A stretch of 64,000 bases of DNA from CAMTVQ01 sp947085255 (GTDB lineage Bacteria; Bacteroidota; Bacteroidia; Sphingobacteriales; Sphingobacteriaceae). Positions 1-7,654 of the stretch are shown piece after piece. The notes beneath the pieces are model-generated. The model saw only the letters and a list, made by a program, of their open reading frames with translations. It was not told the DNA's origin and searched no databases. Where the stretch lies: assembly GCA_947085255.1 (NCBI GenBank), contig CAMTVQ010000014.1:1-64000 (forward strand), given 5' to 3'. Made by a program: the position numbers and the translations under genes. Numbering within the stretch: the first letter of the stretch is position 1; each line of letters begins with the position of its first letter.

Positions 1-188
1 CTCTAAGTCGAAAGTCCGAAAACCCACTACCTAAAACCTTATCCCAGTTTCTTCAGCTTTTGTGTCTCAAAATCATCCTGAACTTCATCATATAAATGAC
101 TCCGTCCGGTCGCTGCTTCTAAATTAATATCTCAAAGAACTTGTTCCCTTTTTCTCACTTATCTTTTTCTTCTTTACCGAAGGGGCTG
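1..188 (-). promoter_or_regulatory. Probable rRNA operon leader (5' part), reading left out of the window
   Basis: No convincing protein gene is seen here. On the minus strand the stretch follows two tandem promoters and contains GTTCTTTGAG at 131-140, which resembles the boxA-like antitermination motif typical of Bacteroidota 16S rRNA leaders. The sequence continues to the window edge without a start codon and ribosome-binding site of note. A short open frame ending near 46 has no ATG. That an rRNA operon lies to the left is inference; no 16S sequence is visible. Confidence 0.5.
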
Positions 189-219
189 CAAAGGTAGTAA
201 GTGTTTTCATATCTCCAAA
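189..219 (-). promoter_or_regulatory. Minus-strand promoter P2 (TTTG-N19-TACCTTTG)
   Basis: Read on the minus strand, TTTG (216-219) is followed after 19 bases by TACCTTTG (189-196). This is a full match to the Bacteroidota sigma-A consensus of a -33 TTTG and a -7 TAnnTTTG. The bases after it, CAGCCCCTTC, recur after the upstream promoter P1. Confidence 0.7.
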
Positions 220-280
220 TTTTATTTTGAAATATTTTTCACTCTCTCTGTTCGCCCCCGTTTCTGTGATGAAAGGGCTG

Positions 281-312
281 CAAATATACGAGAACAGAAA
301 TGTGTTTTGCAA
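281..312 (-). promoter_or_regulatory. Minus-strand promoter P1 (TTG-N21-TATATTTG)
   Basis: TATATTTG at 281-288 on the minus strand is a perfect -7 element, with TTG at 310-312 as a plausible -33. It is followed by CAGCCCTTTC, nearly the same initial transcribed bases as P2 about 92 bp downstream. Tandem strong promoters with shared start regions are typical of stable-RNA operons. Confidence 0.6.
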
Positions 313-357
313 GTAATTTTTATCTTTTTTGCTAACTCGCAGACAGATTGACTGTTG

Positions 358-729
358 CTAGTACTGTCCAGTGGCTAATAACACCAATGTACAGGCTTCC
401 ATAGTTTGAATACCATGTTTTTGGGCTAGCTCTTCTAGGGTTTTATTCTCGGTACCTGGGTTGAAAATAATCCGTTTAGGATTAGCTTGTAGAATATAAT
501 CGTAATAAACCTGCTGATTGGCCGGACCTACATACAGGGTAATGGTATGAATATCGGAATGCTGCTGAACGGGTTTCTCTATTTCAACGTCTGCCACTAC
601 ACCTTCTTTAGTACCTATGGCCACTACAGGATGTTGGTGCAGGCGCAGTTTTTCTATTGCCTTAAATGCATAGCGTTCTGGATTGGTGGAAGCGCCCAGT
701 ACGAGTGTTTTTTTGATTTCAGCTGACAT
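358..729 (-). CDS. CoA-binding domain protein
   Basis: A 123-residue single-domain protein of the CoA_binding_2 family (YccU-like Rossmann fold). The N-terminus has the nucleotide-binding glycine segment VLGASTNPERYA (residues 10-21), and the second half carries the PKRIIFNPGTEN segment that in this family contacts the CoA moiety. Cytosolic, with no signal peptide. It is the last gene of a tight leftward operon: the small membrane protein gene ends 11 bases upstream. The biological role of the family is not settled; CoA or NAD binding is expected from the fold. Confidence 0.8.
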   Translation of the reverse strand: MSAEIKKTLVLGASTNPERYAFKAIEKLRLHQHPVVAIGTKEGVVADVEIEKPVQQHSDIHTITLYVGPANQQVYYDYILQANPKRIIFNPGTENKTLEELAQKHGIQTMEACTLVLLATGQY

Positions 730-740
730 ATTGAATAGCG

Positions 741-905
741 TTACTTAAATAGGATATAATACAACACATAAATCCACCCGATGATGCCATGGAAAATAGC
801 CCATAATATTGATTTATTAGCTGTCCAGCTCATTACGATTGCTAATACTGAGCCAAAGCTAATTCCGTTACGAATGATTTCTTTACGATAGACGAGTTTT
901 TCCAT
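741..905 (-). CDS. Small membrane protein, 54 residues
   Basis: An open frame from ATG at 905 to TAA at 741 encodes MEKLVYRKEIIRNG followed by two hydrophobic segments (about residues 15-26 and 33-53, ending YVLYYILFK). It fills the gap between its neighbours with spacings of 11-12 bases, as expected of a translated operon member. The short basic N-terminus suggests an inner-membrane protein with the N-terminus inside. I do not recognise a function; similar tiny proteins are widespread in Bacteroidota. Confidence 0.7.
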   Translation of the reverse strand: MEKLVYRKEIIRNGISFGSVLAIVMSWTANKSILWAIFHGIIGWIYVLYYILFK

Positions 906-917
906 TTCTTTAGTTGA

Positions 918-2483
918 TTATAATTGATTAAAAATAGCTTCGGCGCAACGTTGCCCATCTATAGCTGCAGAAACAATACCGCCTGCATAGCCTGCCCCTT
1001 CGGCACAGGGATATAGACCTAACACTTGCGGATGCTGCAATGTTTGTGCATCACGTGGGATACGTACAGGCGAAGAGGTACGCGACTCTACACCTACTAA
1101 TATGGCTTCGTTGGTATAATACCCATTACCACCGTGCTTTGCTGGCATTTTTTTACCAAAAACAGGTAATGCTTGTTGCAAGCGGCGCGAAACATGCTTT
1201 GGCAACAATTCATGCAGATTTACCGAAGCAACGCCAGGAATATAGGATGTTTCCATGCTCCCCTGTGTAATTTTTCCTTCTACAAAGTCGACCATACGTT
1301 GTGCTGGTGCCTGTAGCGTAGCTCCTGCCATCGTAAACGCATCTTGCTCGATGAGTTGTTGGTACCGCAATGCTGCTAGAGGGTTAGTATCCGCATCGGG
1401 AATATCTTCTAAATTCAACTGCACTACTATTCCAGAATTAGCAAATGGGTTGTTTCTTTTAGAGGGCGACCATCCGTTTACTACTATTTCTCCAGGTTCG
1501 GTAGCACAAGGGGCAATGATACCTCCAGGGCACATACAAAATGAAAATACACCTCGTGCTTCTACCTGCTCTACCAAGCTATAATAAGCAGGTGGTAAAT
1601 TGGCATCTCTCACGGTACAATGATATTGCGATTGATCAATCAAAACCTGTGGGTGTTCTATGCGGACACCTAAGGCAAAGGGTTTTGCTTCTATAAGTAT
1701 GTTCCTTTTATGTAATAGGTAAAAAATATCTCGAGCAGAATGTCCTGTAGCCAAAATGAGGTGATTTACCTCCACCCAATCTTGCTGATTGATTTGTATG
1801 CTTTTGATTTTACCAAAAGCCGTTTTTATATCTGTTAGTTTCGTATCAAAGCAAATTTCGCCGCCATTATCTAAAATTGTTTGCCGAATAGCCTCTATTA
1901 CCTGTGGTAACTTATTGGTACCTATATGTGGACGGGCATCTATTAATATATCGGGGGTAGCGCCATGCTCAACCAAAGCAGCCAACACACTATCAACATC
2001 TCCACGTTTTGTAGAGCGGGTATACAATTTACCATCAGAATAGGTACCTGCCCCACCCTCGCCGAAACAGTAGTTGCTTTCGGGATTTATTATCTTATCC
2101 TTATTAATAGCTGCTAAGTCTCGACGACGTTGCTTTATATCTTTACCCCGTTCTATAATAATGGGTTTTAACCCCAGTTCAAGCAATCGGAGTGCTGCAA
2201 ATAATCCTGCCGGACCCGCTCCTATTATATGTACCGGTTTAGCCGAACTTACATTTTGGTAAACAGCAGGCTTAAATAGTACTTGGGGTTGCTCGTTGAT
2301 ATAAGCTTGTGCTTTGAGGCGATATACTACCTGTTTGGAGCGTGCATCTATAGAGCGTTTGAGTACCTGAACCGACGAAATGTCAGAAACCGGTATATGC
2401 AATTGCTTAGCCAATGAGTGCTTAATGGCAGTTTCATCGTGTATAAATGCTGGTAGGATGACAATTTCTGCCTCTTTAATCAT
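918..2483 (-). CDS. FAD-dependent dehydrogenase (COG2509-type)
   Basis: 521 residues. The ADP-binding Rossmann motif GAGPAG is at residues 88-93, followed by the ERG dinucleotide-binding acidic end at 111-113. A family signature CFGEGGAGTYSDGKL lies at about 139-153, and the C-terminus has a second FAD contact (CAEGAGYAGGIVSAA). The roughly 80-residue N-terminal extension before the FAD fold is typical of this uncharacterised oxidoreductase family, often called NAD(P)/FAD-dependent oxidoreductase. Substrate unknown. First gene of a three-gene leftward operon; divergent from the lemA cluster. Confidence 0.85.
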   Translation of the reverse strand: MIKEAEIVILPAFIHDETAIKHSLAKQLHIPVSDISSVQVLKRSIDARSKQVVYRLKAQAYINEQPQVLFKPAVYQNVSSAKPVHIIGAGPAGLFAALRLLELGLKPIIIERGKDIKQRRRDLAAINKDKIINPESNYCFGEGGAGTYSDGKLYTRSTKRGDVDSVLAALVEHGATPDILIDARPHIGTNKLPQVIEAIRQTILDNGGEICFDTKLTDIKTAFGKIKSIQINQQDWVEVNHLILATGHSARDIFYLLHKRNILIEAKPFALGVRIEHPQVLIDQSQYHCTVRDANLPPAYYSLVEQVEARGVFSFCMCPGGIIAPCATEPGEIVVNGWSPSKRNNPFANSGIVVQLNLEDIPDADTNPLAALRYQQLIEQDAFTMAGATLQAPAQRMVDFVEGKITQGSMETSYIPGVASVNLHELLPKHVSRRLQQALPVFGKKMPAKHGGNGYYTNEAILVGVESRTSSPVRIPRDAQTLQHPQVLGLYPCAEGAGYAGGIVSAAIDGQRCAEAIFNQL

Positions 2484-2519
2484 TTGGCTCAGTTTTTATC
2501 GAGTTGTAGAATATAAATT

Positions 2520-2527
2520 TACATTTG
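2520..2527 (+). promoter_or_regulatory. -7 promoter element TACATTTG for lemA
   Basis: TACATTTG matches the Bacteroidota -7 consensus TAnnTTTG and lies 21 bases before the lemA start codon. No clear -33 element at the usual spacing. Confidence 0.5.
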
Positions 2528-2548
2528 TAAACCTTTAAGCAAACAAAG

Positions 2549-3130
2549 ATGAAAAAAACAGCATTATTTATTACAGGCTTATTCAGTTTAAGTCTTTTTT
2601 TTAGCAGCTGTGGCTACAACAGCATGGTTGATTTAGACGAAAAAGTGCAATCGCAGTGGGCACAGGTACAAAACGTATATCAACGCCGTGCAGATTTAAT
2701 TCCGAATTTGGTAAACACCGTAAAAGGATATGCTAATTTTGAGAAAGACGTATTGACCAGTGTAACCGAGGCACGTGCCAAAGCTACTTCAGTAAATGTA
2801 GATGCTTCAAAACTTACACCTGAAGCTATTCAGCAGTTTCAGCAAGCACAAGGTGGATTAAGTTCGGCATTATCAAAACTATTGGTAACGGTAGAAAAAT
2901 ACCCTGACTTGAAAGCCAACCAGAACTTTTTAGAGTTGCAAGCCCAATTGGAAGGCACCGAAAACCGTATTACGGTAGAGCGCCAAAGATTTAATGAGGT
3001 AACACAGGAGTACAACTCTACAATTCGTAGATTTCCAAGCAATTTAACTGCTTCGATGTTTGGGTTTGAGAAGAAGGGCTATTTTGAAGCTGAAAAAGGC
3101 ACAGAAAAAGCACCTAAAGTAGAATTTTAA
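2549..3130 (+). CDS. lemA: LemA family lipoprotein
   Basis: 193 residues. The N-terminus is a lipoprotein signal ending in the lipobox-like FFSSC with Cys21, then the LemA domain: MVDLDEKVQSQWAQVQNVYQRR, the RRADLIPNLVNTVKGY helix pair and the family-typical ENRITVERQRFNE and YNSTIRRFPSN near the C-terminus. LemA proteins are helical, membrane-anchored proteins of poorly known function. Here the gene is followed by two TPM-domain genes, a conserved arrangement, which suggests a shared envelope role. A hairpin at 3143-3178 separates it from the next gene. Confidence 0.92.
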   Translation: MKKTALFITGLFSLSLFFSSCGYNSMVDLDEKVQSQWAQVQNVYQRRADLIPNLVNTVKGYANFEKDVLTSVTEARAKATSVNVDASKLTPEAIQQFQQAQGGLSSALSKLLVTVEKYPDLKANQNFLELQAQLEGTENRITVERQRFNEVTQEYNSTIRRFPSNLTASMFGFEKKGYFEAEKGTEKAPKVEF

Positions 3131-3142
3131 TACTTACCATAA

Positions 3143-3187
3143 CCCCTCTCTTTTTTACTAGTGTAGAAACGAGAGGGGATTTTTATT
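3143..3187 (+). terminator. Hairpin terminator or attenuator after lemA
   Basis: CCCCTCTC (3143-3150) pairs with GAGAGGGG (3171-3178) around a 20-base loop and is followed by ATTTTTATTT. It sits only five bases before the TPM start codon, so it may reduce rather than stop transcription into the cluster. Confidence 0.6.
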
Positions 3188-3191
3188 TCTT

Positions 3192-3623
3192 ATGAAATTT
3201 ACAACAGAAGATAAACAACGCATTAAGGAGGCTATACAGGCTGCCGAAATGCTTACATCTGGAGAGATACAAGTTTTTATAGAGAAAACCTGTAAAATAG
3301 ACCCTTTGGATCGTGCCGCATATGAGTTTGAGCAATTAGGAATGCACAAAACAGCATTGCGCAATGGTGTGCTTATTTATTTGGCTATAGACGACCATAA
3401 ATTTGCCATAATAGGTGATGCAGGAATTAACGCCGTAACTGGTGCTGATTTTTGGGAAACAACCAAAGAAACCATGCTTAGCTTATTTAGGCAAGGCTTG
3501 TTTACCGAAGGATTGGTAGCGGGCATTGAAGTAGCAGGAAAAGCATTACAAGCACATTTTCCGCGCCAGCACGATGATGTAAATGAATTGTCGGATGATA
3601 TCACTTTTGGGGAGGGCATGTAA
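3192..3623 (+). CDS. TPM domain protein, short form
   Basis: 143 residues, without signal peptide or membrane segment. It matches the TPM (TLP18.3/Psb32/MOLO-1) fold: residues 12-35 (IKEAIQAAEMLTSGEIQVFI), a central YLAIDDHKFAIIGDAGINA strand-loop and the FRQGLFTEGLVAGIEVAG helix. TPM domains are associated with phosphatase or chaperone-like activity. The last base of its TAA stop is the first base of the next ATG, so the two TPM genes are translationally coupled. Cytosolic location is inferred from the lack of export signals. Confidence 0.85.
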   Translation: MKFTTEDKQRIKEAIQAAEMLTSGEIQVFIEKTCKIDPLDRAAYEFEQLGMHKTALRNGVLIYLAIDDHKFAIIGDAGINAVTGADFWETTKETMLSLFRQGLFTEGLVAGIEVAGKALQAHFPRQHDDVNELSDDITFGEGM

Positions 3624-4372
3624 TGAAAAGATTAACACTTATTGTATTAGCACTTGCAAGTGCGTGTAGCAGTTTTGCACAAGAGTTTCCGGAACCAAGC
3701 AAGCGTTTGGTAAACGATTACGCCAATGTATTAAGCGATGAGCAAGAAAATGCTTTAGAGCAAAAATTGATTGCTTATGACGATAGCACGTCTACCCAAA
3801 TAGCTATCGTGATTATGAAATCGGTAGGCACGTATGAAGTAAGCGATTTTGCTGTACGTTTAGCCGAAAAATGGGGGATTGGTGGTAAAGAAAAAAATAA
3901 TGGGGTACTTATTTTAGCGGCTATTGAAGACCGTAAAGTGACCATACAATCTGGTTATGGCATGGAAGGAGTATTACCAGATGCCATTACCAAACGCATT
4001 ATAGAAAACGAAATAAAGCCTTCTTTTAAGCAACAAGATTATTATACCGGTTTCGACCAAGCAACTTCGGCTATTATTGCTGCAGCAAAAGGAGAATACA
4101 AAGGCGATGGTAAGCGCAAAAAAGGTAAAAAAGATTTGCCATTCGCGCTAATTGCTATTATTGTAATTGGCATAGTAATGTTGATATCGCGTAAAGGCGG
4201 TGGAGGCGGCACACGCATCAACGGCATGGGGGGTGCAGGCCTGCCGCTATGGATGCTGATGAGCAGCGGTTCGGGTAGAGGTAGCTATGGTGATTTTTCA
4301 TCTGGAGGCGGTAGTTTTGGTGGATTTGGTGGAGGTAGCTTTGGCGGAGGTGGGTCTAGCGGTAGTTGGTAA
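3623..4372 (+). CDS. TPM domain protein, exported form (YgcG-like)
   Basis: 249 residues. A cleavable signal (about 1-20, ending SSFAQ) is followed by a TPM domain (about 25-150, with NDYANVLS and the IQSGYGMEGVLPDA motif near residues 113-126), a basic linker, one membrane helix (about 172-190) and a Gly/Ser-rich tail ending GGGGSSGSW. This is the standard YgcG layout: an extracytoplasmic TPM domain tethered to the membrane. The start overlaps the stop of the short TPM gene by one base. The cluster ends with a strong hairpin. Confidence 0.9.
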   Translation: MKRLTLIVLALASACSSFAQEFPEPSKRLVNDYANVLSDEQENALEQKLIAYDDSTSTQIAIVIMKSVGTYEVSDFAVRLAEKWGIGGKEKNNGVLILAAIEDRKVTIQSGYGMEGVLPDAITKRIIENEIKPSFKQQDYYTGFDQATSAIIAAAKGEYKGDGKRKKGKKDLPFALIAIIVIGIVMLISRKGGGGGTRINGMGGAGLPLWMLMSSGSGRGSYGDFSSGGGSFGGFGGGSFGGGGSSGSW

Positions 4373-4400
4373 ATTACACATTAATTAATACACTATACGC

Positions 4401-4437
4401 AAAGAGCTCCGCCTGACTTATTCAAGCGGAGCTCTTT
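4401..4437. terminator. Hairpin terminator after the lemA-TPM cluster
   Basis: AAAGAGCTCCGC (4401-4412) and GCGGAGCTCTTT (4426-4437) form a perfect 12-bp stem with a 13-base loop, 28 bases after the TPM stop codon. The T run is short, but stem strength and position fit. Confidence 0.75.
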
Positions 4438-4579
4438 GCATATTTTCTAACTTGTTACTATACACTATCCTTATAAATCGGCAAAAGAAGCACCTTTTAC
4501 TATTTTTGCAATTATGTAACAAACCTAATACTTTGGCACAAGTCTTGTATAAGTCTATACAGTTTAAAAAAGACAAATT

Positions 4580-4855
4580 ATGAGCCAGCACATCGAAAAA
4601 GAACAGATTCCTCACTTAAAATTCGCACAAGAAGCTGCGCATTCTGAGGACCAACGGCAAGCACTTTTAGTGCTTATAGAACAAGCAGTCATTTTAGGTA
4701 ATGCTTTTCATAACAAGGTGAAAATATTTTTTGCCACAATAGATGGCACTAAGGATGTAGAAACTACTGCTTGGGCTGCCACATCAGATGGCGTATGCTT
4801 AAAGGCTGGGGCATTTATTCCACTTAAAAGTATTCAACGTGTAGAGTTACTATAA
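4580..4855 (+). CDS. Conserved hypothetical protein, 91 residues
   Basis: No family recognised. The product is a small soluble protein without signal peptide. The first half is helical and charged (EKEQIPHLKFAQEAAHSED), and the second half looks beta-rich (KVKIFFATIDGTKDVETTAW, then GAFIPLKSIQRVEL). The layout recalls short Bacteroidota proteins with a small beta-barrel C-terminal part. It is isolated between two strong terminators, so it is its own transcription unit. Reality of the gene is supported by codon use like that of the neighbours and by the clean terminator pair. Confidence 0.65.
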   Translation: MSQHIEKEQIPHLKFAQEAAHSEDQRQALLVLIEQAVILGNAFHNKVKIFFATIDGTKDVETTAWAATSDGVCLKAGAFIPLKSIQRVELL

Positions 4856-4858
4856 AAC

Positions 4859-4889
4859 AAAACGCCCCCGCCTAAGGCGGGGGCGTTTT
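4859..4889. terminator. Bidirectional terminator between the 91-residue gene and dnaA
   Basis: AAAACGCCCCCGCC (4859-4872) pairs over 14 bp with GGCGGGGGCGTTTT (4876-4889) around a three-base loop. A-run on one side and T-run on the other make it work in both directions for the two convergent genes. Confidence 0.9.
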
Positions 4890-4893
4890 AACT

Positions 4894-6315
4894 TTAAGAC
4901 ATTTTTAGCTTCTTCTGTATATCGCTTACATAAGACCTAAACTTTTTGTCGGTCTCTATCAAATCATCTACCGTTTGGCAGGCGTATATTACGGTGGAGT
5001 GATCTCTACCCCCAAAGTATTGCCCAATAGATTTAAGCGATGATTTAGTATGGCTTTTTGCCAAGTACATCGAAATTTGACGCGCTTGTACCAACTCACG
5101 CTTACGCGATTTAGATTTAAGCATCTCTTGAGGTAACTCAAAATACTCGCATACCAATTTCTGAATCGACTCGATAGATATTTCTTTATTCGAATGCTTT
5201 ACAAAATTACGCAACATCTGCTTTGCAAGAGGCAAATCAATCTCTTTACGATTAAGGGTAGATTGCGCCAACAACGATACAATAGCACCCTCTAAATCGC
5301 GCATATTGGTATCTATATTATGCGCTAAATATTCAATTACATCTTCGGGTAAGGTAGTACCATCGGCTTGAATCTTCTTTTCGATAATAGCCATGCGTGT
5401 TTCCAAATCTGGAATCTGCAAATCAGCTGTTAATCCCCACTTAAAGCGCGAAAGCAAACGTGCCTCTAAGCCCACAATTTCTATAGGTGGCTTATCGCTG
5501 GTAAGAATAATCTGCTTACCGGTTTGGTGTAGGTGGTTGAATATATTAAAGAAACCGTCCTGTGTTTTTTCTTTGTTCGAGAAATGATGTACGTCATCAA
5601 CAATCAGTACATCTATCATTTGGTAAAAGTTTACAAAATCGTTGGCTTTACCCTCTTTTATAGCATCAACATATTGCTGGGTAAATTTTTGCGCATCTAC
5701 ATACAATACCAATTTTTCGGGATACTGAGTTTTAATGGCAGCGCCTATGGCTTGCACCAAATGCGATTTACCTAAACCCGTAGCTCCGTAAATCATAAAC
5801 GGATTAAAAGAAGTGCCTCCTGGTTTTTGCGCTACGGCAAAACCTGCCGAACGTGCCAAACGGTTGCAGTCACCTTCTACATAATTATCAAAAGAATAAT
5901 TAGGGTTCAGATGCGAGTCTATATTAATCTTTTTAAGACCTGGTATTACAAAGGGATTACGTATAGAACCTCCAATAGCCATAGGTGCTGCTACAGGTTG
6001 ATTGCGAATATCACCATTGGTTGCCGTAGGTATATTTATAGTAGTAGGAGTTTTTGCATGGTTCTCTACTATAATATTGTACTCTAATCTACCATCGGCG
6101 CCTAAAGCATGTTTTACTGTTTTGCGTAATAAACTAACATAATGCTCTTCTAACCACTCGTAAAAAAAGGGGCTGGGCACCTGTATAGTAAGAATACTAC
6201 CGTCCAACTTTAAAGGAACAATAGGTTTAAACCAAGTGTCGAAACTCTTGGCCGAAACATTGTCTTTAATAATCTTTAGGCAGCTCTCCCAAACTAATTG
6301 ACAGGTTTTATCCAT
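4894..6315 (-). CDS. dnaA: Chromosomal replication initiator DnaA
   Basis: 473 residues, normal for the family. Domain I is at the N-terminus (CLKIIKDNVSAKSFDTWFKP). The AAA+ core has Walker A GATGLGKSH at 177-185 and Walker B LIVDDVHHF with Asp240-Asp241. The C-terminal domain IV has the DNA-binding helix GGRDHSTV at 435-442, which contacts the DnaA box backbone. It binds ATP and oriC and opens the origin. Divergent from threonine dehydrogenase with a 330-bp AT-rich gap in which I see no DnaA box cluster, so the origin may be elsewhere. Confidence 0.98.
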   Translation of the reverse strand: MDKTCQLVWESCLKIIKDNVSAKSFDTWFKPIVPLKLDGSILTIQVPSPFFYEWLEEHYVSLLRKTVKHALGADGRLEYNIIVENHAKTPTTINIPTATNGDIRNQPVAAPMAIGGSIRNPFVIPGLKKINIDSHLNPNYSFDNYVEGDCNRLARSAGFAVAQKPGGTSFNPFMIYGATGLGKSHLVQAIGAAIKTQYPEKLVLYVDAQKFTQQYVDAIKEGKANDFVNFYQMIDVLIVDDVHHFSNKEKTQDGFFNIFNHLHQTGKQIILTSDKPPIEIVGLEARLLSRFKWGLTADLQIPDLETRMAIIEKKIQADGTTLPEDVIEYLAHNIDTNMRDLEGAIVSLLAQSTLNRKEIDLPLAKQMLRNFVKHSNKEISIESIQKLVCEYFELPQEMLKSKSRKRELVQARQISMYLAKSHTKSSLKSIGQYFGGRDHSTVIYACQTVDDLIETDKKFRSYVSDIQKKLKMS

Positions 6316-6645
6316 ATTTAAATTATAAAAAATTGATTAATAGGCGTTCAGCGTTTTCAATACTAATTCTGCAACGGGGTACGAATATTAGAAGAAATTT
6401 ATGAACAAAAAAATGAAAATAGGTCTTGATTTTGTTAAACGTTAATTGCGTATTAACAGAGCGTGAAAATAAATTTCACTTTTTTTTCTTTTCACTTTTC
6501 CAAATATTTTGAGGCTTTTTTTACATTATTTTTTACTTAATTTTAGAAGCCTTTACACATTATCTTAACATTGAAAATACACGAACAACTGAAAAATATA
6601 CAGATAATACACATTTGTAATACATTTGTTGGCGATAACTAAAAA
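6316..6645. other. 330-bp AT-rich divergent region between dnaA and threonine dehydrogenase
   Basis: No gene found. The region is very AT-rich, with T runs around 6480-6540. I searched by eye for TTATCCACA-like DnaA boxes on both strands and saw no convincing one. The only clear signal is TACATTTG at 6621-6628. The dnaA promoter is expected here but shows no obvious TAnnTTTG match on the minus strand. Confidence 0.6.
6621..6628 (+). promoter_or_regulatory. -7 promoter element TACATTTG for threonine dehydrogenase
   Basis: Exact TAnnTTTG match 17 bases before the start codon. The untranslated leader would be only about 10 bases. No good -33 TTTG is seen upstream. Confidence 0.55.
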
Positions 6646-7590
6646 ATGAAGCAAGATAAAGTAATTGTAATAGGCTCGAACGGGCAAATAGGCACCGAAT
6701 TAGTAACTACACTACGTGGTGTTTATGGCGGCGGCAATGTAATAGCAACTGATATAAAAGAAGCACCAGAAGAAATTAGAGAGACTGGACCCTTTGAATT
6801 CTCTAACGTATTGGATAAAGACAATCTGCAACAGATTATTGAGAAGTACAAGCCTACTCAAATTTACTTATTAGCTGCACTCCTATCTGCTGTTGGTGAG
6901 CAAAAACCAAAACGTGCTTGGGAGTTAAATATGGACGGCCTTATTAATGTATTGGATTTTGCAATTGATTATAAGGTAGCCAAAGTATACTGGCCAAGTT
7001 CTATTGCTGTATTTGGGCCAAACTCTCCTCAACTAAATACACCACAACATTGCGTAATGGACCCTAACACGGTATATGGCATTAGTAAACTGGCTGGCGA
7101 GCGCTGGTGCGAATATTACCATTTAAAATACGGTTTGGATGTGCGCAGTTTGCGTTACCCAGGTTTAATTGGCTGGAAATCGGCACCAGGTGGAGGAACA
7201 ACTGATTATGCCGTACATATTTTTCATGAGGCGTTGCAAAACGGAAAATATGAGTGTTTCCTTTCCGAAAACACAGAATTACCTATGATGCACATGAGTG
7301 ATGCCATAAAAGCGACTATTAGCATTATGGATGCACCTGCTGAGCAAGTAAAAATTCGCAGCAGCTACAATGTAGGCGCTATGAGTTTTACTCCAAAAAC
7401 ACTTACGGCAGAAATTAACAAGCACTTGCCCGACTTTAAAATTAGCTATAAAGATACTGACCCACGTCAGGCTATTGCCAATTCATGGCCAAAAAGTATT
7501 GATGATAGTGTTGCACGTGCAGATTGGGGTTGGAAACCGGAGTTTGATTTACCCGGCTTAACCAAAGATATGTTGGATAACCTAGCATAA
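6646..7590 (+). CDS. L-threonine 3-dehydrogenase, SDR type
   Basis: 314 residues of the extended short-chain dehydrogenase family that oxidises L-threonine to 2-amino-3-ketobutyrate with NAD+. The nucleotide motif GSNGQIG is at residues 10-16, the catalytic Ser in WPSSIAVFGP (118-119) and the Tyr144-x3-Lys148 pair in VYGISK. The RYPG(L)IGWKSAPGGGTTDYA segment and the MMHMSDA motif are characteristic of the threonine dehydrogenase branch rather than sugar epimerases. Monocistronic: promoter in front, strong terminator behind. No KBL (glycine C-acetyltransferase) gene is adjacent. Confidence 0.85.
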   Translation: MKQDKVIVIGSNGQIGTELVTTLRGVYGGGNVIATDIKEAPEEIRETGPFEFSNVLDKDNLQQIIEKYKPTQIYLLAALLSAVGEQKPKRAWELNMDGLINVLDFAIDYKVAKVYWPSSIAVFGPNSPQLNTPQHCVMDPNTVYGISKLAGERWCEYYHLKYGLDVRSLRYPGLIGWKSAPGGGTTDYAVHIFHEALQNGKYECFLSENTELPMMHMSDAIKATISIMDAPAEQVKIRSSYNVGAMSFTPKTLTAEINKHLPDFKISYKDTDPRQAIANSWPKSIDDSVARADWGWKPEFDLPGLTKDMLDNLA

Positions 7591-7610
7591 CTTATAAAGT
7601 AGTTGTCTTA

Positions 7611-7654
7611 AAATGACACTATACCAGTTAAAAGGAACTGGTATAGTGTCATTT
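7611..7654. terminator. Bidirectional terminator, 19-bp stem
   Basis: Perfect 19-bp stem (7611-7629 with 7636-7654), six-base loop AAAAGG, then ATTTTTT-type tails on both sides. It serves the convergent threonine dehydrogenase and acetyl-CoA synthetase genes; the stop codon of the latter (7649-7651) lies inside the stem. Confidence 0.92.

Noticed and set aside
124..312. Minus-strand open frame of 62 residues at the left end
   Set aside because: It starts upstream of two strong minus-strand promoter elements and crosses them and the boxA-like site, and the residue composition is poor. It is better read as non-coding leader of an RNA operon.
1040..1270. Plus-strand open frame opposite the FAD oxidoreductase gene
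   Set aside because: It lies antisense to a well-supported gene with conserved motifs and has no conserved features of its own.
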